This document shows positions 1-5,443 of a stretch of DNA of 5,443 bases, piece after piece. Source of the stretch: Methanobacterium sp. GTDB taxonomy: Archaea > Methanobacteriota > Methanobacteria > Methanobacteriales > Methanobacteriaceae. Within the stretch, counting starts at the first letter, position 1. Each line of letters begins with the position of its first letter. The stretch spans positions 1 to 5,443 of the forward strand of contig JAQVTJ010000112.1 in NCBI GenBank assembly GCA_028700095.1. The letters run 5' to 3'. A program made the position numbers and the translations under genes. Below the pieces are notes generated by a model that had not been told where the DNA came from, searched no databases, and was given only the letters and a program-made list of their open reading frames with translations.

Positions 1-116
1 ATAAGATGAAATTTGATTATATAAGGTGGGAATAATAAAAATTATTGGTAAGATTTATATATGTAATCATTATTTTAAGAATATTAAGCACTAATGAAAG
101 GTTTCAAGTGATATCC
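1..116. other. 5' leader and upstream edge of the window
   Basis: No complete gene lies here. One + frame is open from the window edge to a TAA at 33-35 and reads KMKFDYIRWE; it could be the tail of an upstream gene (a trehalose-6-phosphate synthase would be the natural partner), but ten codons are too few to claim it. Positions 31-46 hold a 6-base A/T inverted repeat (AATAAT, 4-base loop, ATTATT). The stretch then carries the promoter at 49-61 and about 30 bases of untranslated leader for the phosphatase gene. The frame of that gene stays open back to a TTG at 45, but this extension overlaps the promoter and is not counted as coding. Confidence 0.5.
49..61 (+). promoter_or_regulatory. archaeal BRE/TATA promoter of otsB
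   Basis: TAAGATTTATATA matches the usual archaeal pattern of a purine-rich BRE (50-53) followed directly by a TTTATATA box (54-61). Transcription would be expected to start about 25 bases downstream, near 82-88, leaving a leader of roughly 30 bases before the ATG at 117. Matched by eye; no start site has been mapped. Confidence 0.6.
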
Positions 117-917
117 ATGAACCCAATATATGTTTTTGATGAATTAGAAGAACTAGCTAAATATAAAAAAGATCATAAAACAAGTATTTTAATTGATATA
201 GATGGAACCATAAGTGAAATTTCACCAACTCCAGAAAAAGCTGTTGTAACCAGTTCCATGCGGAAACAATTAATAAAACTCAAAAAAAAATATCAAATGG
301 TTGCTGTGATAAGTGGAAGATCTGTTAAGGATGCCATGACAATGGTAGGTGTTGATGGATTGCTCTATATTGGAAATCATGGTATGGAATATTTTAATAA
401 TGGAAAAATTACCATAGATTCTGAAGCTCAGAAATATCTGGACCCTATAAAAAATATTTCAAAGAAACTGAAAAATAGTGAATTATCTCAAATAAAAGGA
501 TTAATATTTGAAGATAAAGGAATATGCTTTTCAATTCATTATAGGGAATGTGAATCACAAAAAAATGCCCACCAAAAAATATTAGAAATTATTAACAAGT
601 ATATTGATAAAAATAAACTTAAAATAATGGAAGGACGTAAAATTGTGGAAATTAAACCACTGTTAAGTAAAGATAAAGGATTTATAGTTGAAAAAATAAT
701 TAAAGATAATCATCTACATAGTGTTATGTATTTAGGGGATGATATCACAGATTTCGATGCATTTACTAAACTTCAAGAACTTGAAAAAAACAATATCCAA
801 ACAGCCAGCATACTAGTACTTTCAAATGAAATTCCAGATTATGTGAAAAACAGTTCATTATTTTATGTTAAAAATGTAGATGATGTTCTAAAATTTTTCA
901 AATGGTTAACAAACTAA
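117..917 (+). CDS. otsB: trehalose-6-phosphate phosphatase (HAD superfamily)
   Basis: Removes phosphate from trehalose 6-phosphate, the second step of the OtsA/OtsB route to trehalose; cytosolic and Mg-dependent. The 266-residue length is normal for OtsB. All HAD motifs are visible: motif I LIDIDGT with nucleophile D27 and acid/base D29; motif II ISGRS with S66; the family-typical YIGNHGMEY at 84-92; motif III in EIKPLLSKDKG with K187; motif IV YLGDDITD with D208, D209 and D212. The cap domain lies between about 95 and 175. The ATG at 117 is chosen because a promoter lies just upstream, AAGTGAT (106-112) is a plausible ribosome site four bases away, and the catalytic domain begins about 20 residues in. 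The open frame extends back to a TTG at 45, but that would run through the promoter. A related HAD sugar phosphatase is the main alternative. The synthase otsA is not in the window. The gene faces the convergent dehydrogenase gene, 62 bases away. Confidence 0.9.
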   Translation: MNPIYVFDELEELAKYKKDHKTSILIDIDGTISEISPTPEKAVVTSSMRKQLIKLKKKYQMVAVISGRSVKDAMTMVGVDGLLYIGNHGMEYFNNGKITIDSEAQKYLDPIKNISKKLKNSELSQIKGLIFEDKGICFSIHYRECESQKNAHQKILEIINKYIDKNKLKIMEGRKIVEIKPLLSKDKGFIVEKIIKDNHLHSVMYLGDDITDFDAFTKLQELEKNNIQTASILVLSNEIPDYVKNSSLFYVKNVDDVLKFFKWLTN

Positions 918-918
918 C

Positions 919-937
919 TTATTTAACACCTAAATAA
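919..937 (+). terminator. small A/T hairpin after otsB, possible terminator
   Basis: TTATTTA (919-925), a 5-base loop ACACC, and TAAATAA (931-937) form a perfect but all-A/T 7-bp stem two bases after the otsB stop. No T-run follows it on the + strand, so it is weak as a terminator. It may only mark the meeting point of two convergent transcripts. Confidence 0.25.
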
Positions 938-945
938 TTCCTATT

Positions 946-961
946 AAAAAAATAAAAAAAA
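946..961 (-). terminator. oligo-T terminator of the dehydrogenase gene
   Basis: Read on the minus strand this is T8-A-T7, beginning 18 bases after the TAA stop at 980-982. Archaeal RNA polymerase ends transcription at such U-tracts without needing a hairpin. It is the strongest T-tract in the gap between the two convergent genes. Confidence 0.6.
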
Positions 962-979
962 TTTATGGAAAATATATAT

Positions 980-1983
980 TTATGCTAAGAGATCTAATTT
1001 AAGACCCACATCTAATTTAACAGCTTTTTCATATACTTTCCATGCTGTTGCTATATCTTGCACAGCAAGTCCTGTTGAATCAAATATAGTTATTTCTTTT
1101 TCATTACTTCTTCCAACTTTACTTCCGATTAGAATATCGCCAATTTTTGAATGGATATCATCAATACCTATAACACATGCTTCTACAGGTATATTTATTT
1201 CTCCACTGTGACTTGCTTGTTCCCAATCATCTATTAATATTTTTGATCTTAACAGTAATTCTGTTTCAAGTTCTTGTTTCCCTGGTGCATCTGCACCCAT
1301 TGCATTTATATGAGTTCCTTCATCAACCCATTTTGAGAGAACTACAGGTGTTCTAGAATGTGTGGTAGTGGTAATAACATCTAAACCAGTTACAGCTTCT
1401 CTGGCTGTTTCAACTGCCTTTGCATCTATTCCATAGGTGTCCCTTATCATTTTTGCCATTTTTTCACTGGATTCAAGGTGTCTGTTGTGAATTTTAATTT
1501 CATTGATTTCCATTATTTCCTGTAAAGCTAAGAAAGATAAAAGTGCCTGAACACCAGACCCAATAAATCCAGCACTATCTGCATTTTCTTTTGCAAGATA
1601 TTTAGTAGCAACACCTGCAGCGGCTCCTGTTCTAAGGTTAGTTACAGATGTACCATCCATTATAGCAATAGGATAACCATTATCAGGATCTACTAATTCT
1701 ATTACTGCCATTACTGTGGGTAAATTGTATTTCTGAGGATTGTCAGGGTGCACATTCACAGCTTTTACCCCTGCAACACTACCTATAACTGAACATGGCA
1801 TTATCCTAAGATCTCCAGGACTTTTTTCACAATTCTGGTTAAAGTATAAATATTTTTTTGCAGCATATCAACATTGCATCTAGCTTCTTCAGCAAAAGCT
1901 GTTTCTACACAGTCTATTACTTCACTCATCTCTATAAGCCCTTCCACACTACTTTTGTTTAAAACTATTGTATTATTCACCAT
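980..1983 (-). pseudogene. alanine dehydrogenase / ornithine cyclodeaminase family, split by a frameshift
   Basis: NAD-dependent enzyme of the ornithine cyclodeaminase / mu-crystallin family. Archaeal members include alanine dehydrogenase (pyruvate + ammonia to alanine) and ornithine cyclodeaminase; which applies here cannot be read from the sequence. Two frames abut. Codons from ATG 1983 give a 60-residue N-terminal piece ending at TAA 1801-1803; a 273-residue piece runs from ATG 1801 to TAA 980. Joined with a one-base correction at the seven-A run (mRNA sense; 1853-1859), they make one 334-residue protein of normal family length. The corrected junction reads KYLYFNQNCEK then SPGDLRIMPCS, which restores the family's LRIMP element. 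In joined numbering: R60 and K74 (GVKAVNVHP), R118 (NLRTGA), the Rossmann motif GSGVQA at 142-147, and the catalytic Asp D232 in GADAPGK. The body is otherwise intact, so the break is recent, a sequencing error, or bypassed by slippage. Start supported by AAAGGAG at 1994-2000. Confidence 0.85.
1853..1860 (-). other. homopolymer and slippery site at the dehydrogenase frame break
   Basis: In mRNA sense the bases are C then seven A then T, read in frame as CAA AAA AAT. This contains the X-XXY-YYZ heptamer A-AAA-AAT in the right phase. A -1 slip here enters exactly the frame that encodes the rest of the enzyme. One extra A in the run would also restore the frame. No strong GC stem is obvious just downstream. 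Confidence 0.6.
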
Positions 1984-1993
1984 TCTCTCAAAA

Positions 1994-2000
1994 CTCCTTT
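1994..2000 (-). promoter_or_regulatory. ribosome binding site of the dehydrogenase gene
   Basis: AAAGGAG on the minus strand, ten bases before the ATG at 1983. It is a strong match to the archaeal anti-Shine-Dalgarno and decides this start. The second codon is GTG and is not favoured. Confidence 0.65.
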
Positions 2001-2039
2001 TAAGATATAAACACTCTACACTTTTAATGGAAAAACAAT

Positions 2040-2056
2040 AATATATATAAATTGCT
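2040..2056 (-). promoter_or_regulatory. archaeal TATA promoter of the dehydrogenase gene
   Basis: Minus strand AGCAATTTATATATATT: a purine-rich BRE-like AGCAA directly before a TTTATATA box (2051 down to 2044). The expected start is near 2018-2024, giving a leader of about 35-40 bases that contains the ribosome site. The surroundings are so A+T-rich that chance TATA matches are easy, so this is less certain than the otsB promoter. Confidence 0.45.
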
Positions 2057-2118
2057 ATTTTATTCTTTAAAAATTATTACAAAATAACAATATTTAATAT
2101 TAAAATCTGAACAAATAT

Positions 2119-2126
2119 AAAAAAAA
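2119..2126 (-). terminator. T8 tract, candidate terminator of the ECF operon
   Basis: Eight A on the + strand read as T8 on the minus strand, about 125 bases after the S-component stop and upstream of the dehydrogenase promoter. It is the longest minus-sense T-run in the gap. A long 3' tail before termination makes this tentative. Confidence 0.35.
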
Positions 2127-2236
2127 TAAATAATATTCATATTACACTATTAATTTTATTAATTAACAAACTCTTAAAACTGAACAGATAGATATGCTTT
2201 TAATTGTTAGATAGAAATTAGGCGTATATATTTTTT

Positions 2237-2254
2237 TTTAATTAAATAATTAAA
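2237..2254. repeat. 8-base A/T inverted repeat over the stop codon of the S-component gene
   Basis: TTTAATTA, two bases, then TAATTAAA: perfect 8-base arms spanning the stop codon of the S component (2250-2252). On the minus strand it is followed by A9, not T, so it does not look like a terminator. It could stabilise an mRNA 3' end or be chance in such A+T-rich DNA. Confidence 0.35.
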
Positions 2255-2855
2255 TGATATGTTTCTTTTTAATTCTCATAAATATTCTGAGAAACAAACC
2301 ATAGAATAAAGTTAATAAAATTGCGTTTGTTATTCCATGTACTAGATCAAAGGGAAAACTTATAAAATAAATACTTAAAACAGCTGTTAAGTTTATATTA
2401 TTTATAAATGTTAACATTGCAATATTTGTTATCCACCCATAAAAAAATCCCCAACTAAAACCAAACCCTGCCCTTAAATATCTATTTTTTTCTAGTTTAC
2501 AACTGAATATTCCAGATGATAATCCCATTAAACCCCATCCTAACATTTGAAACAAAGTCCAGTATCCTAAACCTATAAATAGTCCTGTTACTATGGCTGT
2601 GAGAGTTCCTGTTATATAACCAATTTTCTTGCCAAATACAATTCCAGTCATGATTATTATAAAAGATGCTGCTTGAACACCGGGTATTGCAGCTGTTGGA
2701 AGCGTACCCATAACTGAAATTGCAACAAGAAGTGCAATTAGAACTAAATATTCTACATTAGGTTCTGATTTTTCAAAAACTCTGAATACTAATACGGTAA
2801 TACCAATAATAATTAATAATGCTATTGAAAAGCATATAAATATTAAATATTCCAT
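2250..2855 (-). CDS. ECF transporter S component (substrate-binding membrane protein)
   Basis: Membrane protein that captures the vitamin or cofactor and docks on the T-component/ATPase module for import. The 201 residues are almost wholly hydrophobic: an extra N-terminal helix (about 3-26), then about six segments near 36-52, 61-76, 79-96, 100-117, 130-152 and 160-190, ending in a basic tail (RIKKKH). A41-L-L-V-A45 fits the AxxxA contact motif that S components use to bind EcfT, in what would be core helix 1. GLGYWTLFQM (95-104) and FPFDLVHG (167-174) resemble, from memory, the S proteins that travel with fused double ATPases and have been predicted to carry cobalamin (CbrT-like). That ligand is inference; another vitamin is possible. 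The start overlaps the ATPase gene by 13 bases, so translational coupling is likely; a weak AAGGA lies at 2868-2872, 12 bases upstream. It is the last gene of the operon. Confidence 0.85.
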   Translation of the reverse strand: MEYLIFICFSIALLIIIGITVLVFRVFEKSEPNVEYLVLIALLVAISVMGTLPTAAIPGVQAASFIIIMTGIVFGKKIGYITGTLTAIVTGLFIGLGYWTLFQMLGWGLMGLSSGIFSCKLEKNRYLRAGFGFSWGFFYGWITNIAMLTFINNINLTAVLSIYFISFPFDLVHGITNAILLTLFYGLFLRIFMRIKKKHII

Positions 2856-4555
2856 TTTTTCTCAACATCCTTGATTGTTATGCTTTCAGGTAAAAAATCT
2901 TTCAATAACCGATTTATAGATGTGGTGTAAAAACTGTTATTTGCAAAAATAGCTTTGGGTATATCATCCAATTGAATTGTTCCATCAAACAATAATAAAC
3001 ATCTTTCAGAGTATTCTGCAACAAAATCAAGATCATGGGTGGTTAATACAATAGTTAAACCATTTTTTTTTAATATTTTAAGTTTATAGGCTAAATTAAC
3101 CTTTGAAACTGGATCCAGACCCTTTGTAGGTTCGTCTAAAAATAAAATATTCGGCTTAGTTAACAAAACCTTTGTAATTGCAATTTTTTGTTGTTCTCCT
3201 CTGCTACAGTCATAAGGATGTTTTTTTAATAATTTTGAAAGTTCAAATAATTTAATAAATTCATCTATTTTACTCTGGTTTTGATTTCTATAATTTTTAG
3301 TTTTTGACTCTATATTAAATACTTTTAATAATGGTTCCAATAATTCATCTTCAACTGTTTCCTGGGTGAAATGGATCATAGGATTCTGATGAACATATCC
3401 TATTTTAATATTTTTTATATAGTTAATTTTTCCTTTTTTAGGTTTAAGAATACCTGATAATATTTGTAATAATGTTGTTTTACCTGCTCCATTTCCACCA
3501 ACTAAACTTATGAATTCACCACTACCAATTTTTAGGGAAACTCCTTTTAAAACAATATTATCCTTTTCATAACCAAACCATACATTTTTACAATGAATTA
3601 AATCATTTTTTAGTTTTATATTAATATTATTAAAATCTTTTTCATATAAAGAAATATTAGATGATTTATTATTTGGAGTATATTGTTCTTTGAATGATTT
3701 ATTGTGTGTTTTATTTAATTTTTCTAGATAATTCAATTCTTGTTTTCCTTCTCGTATTGTAATTGGGATATTATATTCCTTTAATATATCATATTTTGAT
3801 TTTAATAAAAAATGTATTTTAGCTACAGAGGGAATATAATTTTTGAATATATCATCTTTCCAGGCTTTAATACATATTTTATGTGGGGGTTCTAAAAATT
3901 TTATTTTACCATTTTCTAAAAAAATTGCTTTATCAATAAATGGGAATATATTATTAATTCTATGTTCCGTTACTATGATGGTAATTGAAAAATCTTCATT
4001 TAACCTTCTTAAAATGGAAAGTAGTTCATATGCTGCAATAGGATCTAATTGTGATGTTGGTTCATCTAAAAGTAATATTTTAGGTTTTAATACTAATATT
4101 GAACATAAATTCACCAGTTGTTTTTCCCCACCTGATAATTGGTTAATATGTTTATGTAATTGTTTATCTAAACCAAAAAAAGCAACCATCTCTGCAATTC
4201 TTTTACGAATTTCAGAGGAGGATAAACCTATATTTTCCAATGGAAAAGCTATTTCTTGAAGTACATTATCAGATATAAACTGATCAGGATCTTGAAATAA
4301 AAAACCAATTTCACAAGCAGATCTAGTTTTATCTAATCTTTTAATGTCCTGACCAAAATAATATATTATTCCATCAGAATTTCCTGAGGGTCTAATTTCA
4401 TTTTTTATATTAGATAATAATGTTGTTTTCCCAGAACCTGATGGTCCACATAATAGTACAAATTCACCTGGAGAGATATTTATATTAATATTTGAAAGTG
4501 TATTTTCATGATCTGTATAAGAAAAACTAAAATTTTTAAATTCAATTATATCCAT
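2843..4555 (-). CDS. ECF transporter energizing ATPase, two fused ABC domains
   Basis: Cytosolic motor of the ECF importer; one chain supplies both ATPases that separate EcfA1/EcfA2 subunits supply elsewhere. Domain 1: Walker A GPSGSGKT 37-44, Q-loop Q88, signature LSGGE 140-144, Walker B ILLLDEP with D164 and E165, switch H198. Domain 2: Walker A GGNGAGKT 353-360, Q-loop Q390, signature CSRGE 450-454, Walker B LFLDEP with D474 and E475, H507. Every catalytic residue is present, but the second signature deviates from LSGGE. A Lys/Asn-rich, very A+T-rich linker (about 255-318) joins the halves. The C-terminal tail NNSFYTTSINR and LPESITIKDV resembles, from memory, the tail of fused ECF ATPases of the Cbr/YkoD type. 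A length of 570 is usual for this class. The start at 4555 has AAGGAG eight bases upstream and overlaps the T-component gene by 10 bases. A double ATPase from another ABC system is unlikely given both neighbours. Confidence 0.93.
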   Translation of the reverse strand: MDIIEFKNFSFSYTDHENTLSNININISPGEFVLLCGPSGSGKTTLLSNIKNEIRPSGNSDGIIYYFGQDIKRLDKTRSACEIGFLFQDPDQFISDNVLQEIAFPLENIGLSSSEIRKRIAEMVAFFGLDKQLHKHINQLSGGEKQLVNLCSILVLKPKILLLDEPTSQLDPIAAYELLSILRRLNEDFSITIIVTEHRINNIFPFIDKAIFLENGKIKFLEPPHKICIKAWKDDIFKNYIPSVAKIHFLLKSKYDILKEYNIPITIREGKQELNYLEKLNKTHNKSFKEQYTPNNKSSNISLYEKDFNNINIKLKNDLIHCKNVWFGYEKDNIVLKGVSLKIGSGEFISLVGGNGAGKTTLLQILSGILKPKKGKINYIKNIKIGYVHQNPMIHFTQETVEDELLEPLLKVFNIESKTKNYRNQNQSKIDEFIKLFELSKLLKKHPYDCSRGEQQKIAITKVLLTKPNILFLDEPTKGLDPVSKVNLAYKLKILKKNGLTIVLTTHDLDFVAEYSERCLLLFDGTIQLDDIPKAIFANNSFYTTSINRLLKDFLPESITIKDVEKKWNI

Positions 4556-5415
4556 AATAATTTCTCCTTAATTTCTATATAAATAATAGGTAAAAGCAGA
4601 ATTAAAAATGATAAATAAAATATATTAATCAGATTTTCATATGAAACTAGAACTTGAGGATATATTTCTATTCTACCATAACCATAAAAAATTCCAGTTA
4701 AAGAAATAAGAAAACAACTTATAATAATAACTAAAATATAAAAATCAATCCTTTTAAACTTAAAGTAAAGATAATTAGTTCGATTTGTAATACCATATCC
4801 TCGGGCTTTCATAGATTTAGCAGCTACCATAGACTCTTCTAAAGACCATGAAATTACAACAGACAATACATGGGCAGTATTTTTAATTTGTTCTATTTTA
4901 GATTCTTTATAATTTCCATTTCCACGTATATTATTAAATTTATATAGTTTATTAACTTCTTTCCATCTGTAATGTAAAAGAGGGATAAATCTCATTGCCA
5001 TTATAATAATCATGGATATGTTAAGAAACTTCTTTGAGAAAATATAAAGCATCTCCTGATAAGAGACAGTATTATTATAACATAAAAAGATTGTTAAAAC
5101 AATTAAAAGGGAAATACTCAATAAAATTCCGTACATTAAAGATTCCATTGTAATATAATAATTTCCAATGATAAATAACTTTGTAATTCCAATATGTGAA
5201 ACTAATGGGTTTATTATAATAATTAACAATGATATGGGTATAAAAAATTTTATCATATTTTTAAATTCACGACTTATTCCTTGTAATATAATTAATATAA
5301 TTAAACAGATTAAAAATGATATAAGATAAAATGGATCATTAATAAGAAATGCGAATATTATAAGGATCATATAATAGATTATATAAATTGCAGGATGAAG
5401 TTTTGTTAATCTCAT
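4546..5415 (-). CDS. ecfT: ECF transporter T component (EcfT/CbiQ family)
   Basis: Transmembrane coupling subunit that passes ATP-driven motion to the S component. The 289 residues fit the family's length. Hydrophobic segments lie near 8-25, 27-46, 55-75, 85-112, 130-148, 222-246 and 264-281, with a cytosolic coupling region at about 150-212. That region carries the diagnostic second coupling motif SMKARGYG (A204-R205-G206), preceded by RFIPLLHYRW (142-151). The first motif position reads I163-R164-G165 instead of the usual Ala-Arg-Gly. The N-terminal HPAIYIIYY resembles T components paired with fused double ATPases. The ATG at 5415 is the first in the frame and lies right before the conserved start; no clear ribosome site precedes it, only an A-rich AAAGAA. 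It is the first gene of the operon in the window. The 28 bases upstream hold no promoter I can identify, so the promoter, or another upstream gene, lies beyond the window. Confidence 0.9.
   Translation of the reverse strand: MRLTKLHPAIYIIYYMILIIFAFLINDPFYLISFLICLIILIILQGISREFKNMIKFFIPISLLIIIINPLVSHIGITKLFIIGNYYITMESLMYGILLSISLLIVLTIFLCYNNTVSYQEMLYIFSKKFLNISMIIIMAMRFIPLLHYRWKEVNKLYKFNNIRGNGNYKESKIEQIKNTAHVLSVVISWSLEESMVAAKSMKARGYGITNRTNYLYFKFKRIDFYILVIIISCFLISLTGIFYGYGRIEIYPQVLVSYENLINIFYLSFLILLLPIIYIEIKEKLLWI
4564..4569 (-). promoter_or_regulatory. ribosome binding site of the fused ATPase gene
   Basis: AAGGAG on the minus strand, eight bases before the ATG at 4555 and inside the 3' end of the T-component gene. 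It is the best ribosome site in the operon and suggests that the ATPase is translated well independently of the gene before it. Confidence 0.65.
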
Positions 5416-5443
5416 TTTTTTTACAAAATTCTTTTATTTTATT

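Larger units (their letters stand above)
1984..2249. other. A+T-rich intergenic region
   Basis: This 266-base gap between two minus-strand genes contains no convincing gene. It holds the ribosome site and TATA-like box of the dehydrogenase gene at its low-coordinate end and a T8 tract (minus sense) in the middle. CTGAACA occurs twice in the same orientation (2107-2113 and 2180-2186), each preceded by an A-run and followed shortly by ATA. An A/T inverted repeat abuts the upstream operon's stop codon. No tRNA or GC-rich structured RNA was seen. Confidence 0.6.

Noticed and set aside
3..35. Ten-codon open frame ending at TAA 33-35, possible tail of an upstream gene
   Set aside because: Too short at a window edge to separate from chance; noted only as a possible end of an otsA-like neighbour.
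980..1983. Apparently higher GC in the dehydrogenase gene, suggesting transfer
   Set aside because: Hand counts of 60-base blocks gave about 42% at 1261-1320, but about 40% also occurs inside the S-component gene (2641-2700). Only loose regions such as the ATPase linker are far lower (about 10% at 3601-3660). The contrast reflects protein constraint and does not show foreign origin.
1984..2249. Riboswitch or small RNA in the longest gene-free gap
   Set aside because: The gap is nearly all A/T with no GC-bearing paired stems or recognisable conserved box, and the likely dehydrogenase leader is only about 35-40 bases.
2231..2254. T9 run followed by an A/T inverted repeat, as a terminator
   Set aside because: The T-run is on the + strand, where no transcript is expected; on the operon's own strand the hairpin is followed by A, so it does not fit a terminator for the S-component gene.
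3843..4259. 138-codon open frame on the + strand
   Set aside because: It lies wholly antisense to the first ABC domain of the fused ATPase, whose motifs are intact there. Its translation resembles no family and it has no ribosome site, so it is a shadow of the real gene.

Overview
The window is strongly A+T-rich and looks archaeal, most likely from a methanogen of the Methanobacteriales (Methanobrevibacter or a relative). The main evidence is two promoter-like elements of archaeal BRE/TATA form (49-61 on + and 2040-2056 on -), U-tract rather than GC-hairpin terminators, Shine-Dalgarno sites, heavy use of ATA and AGA codons, and the gene families present. The genus is inferred from style and cannot be proved from these bases.

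Layout: (1) 1-116 is a leader with a good archaeal promoter for the first gene. (2) 117-917 on + is a trehalose-6-phosphate phosphatase of the HAD superfamily (otsB), with all four catalytic motifs. (3) 918-979 is a short convergent gap with an oligo-T terminator for the minus-strand gene. (4) 980-1983 on - is an alanine dehydrogenase / ornithine cyclodeaminase family gene. It is split by a one-base reading-frame change at a run of seven A (mRNA sense). (5) 1984-2249 is a very A+T-rich gap with a minus-strand promoter and a T8 tract. (6) 2250-5415 on - is a compact three-gene operon, transcribed T component, then fused double ATPase, then S component, with coding overlaps of 10 and 13 bases. 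Together the three encode a complete, self-contained energy-coupling-factor (ECF) vitamin importer.

The ECF module resembles the fused-ATPase type that comparative genomics has linked to cobalamin or other vitamins (the Cbr/Yko-like arrangement). The S component, which sets the substrate, carries no feature here that fixes the ligand, and the operon's own promoter and any riboswitch would lie beyond position 5443. Trehalose phosphatase and the dehydrogenase are probably unrelated metabolic neighbours on opposite strands.

The points most worth a second look are the frame break at A_AAA_AAT, which lies exactly at a canonical -1 slippery heptamer, and the identity of the ECF ligand. I did not see a mobile element, CRISPR array, tRNA, rRNA or an obviously new system.
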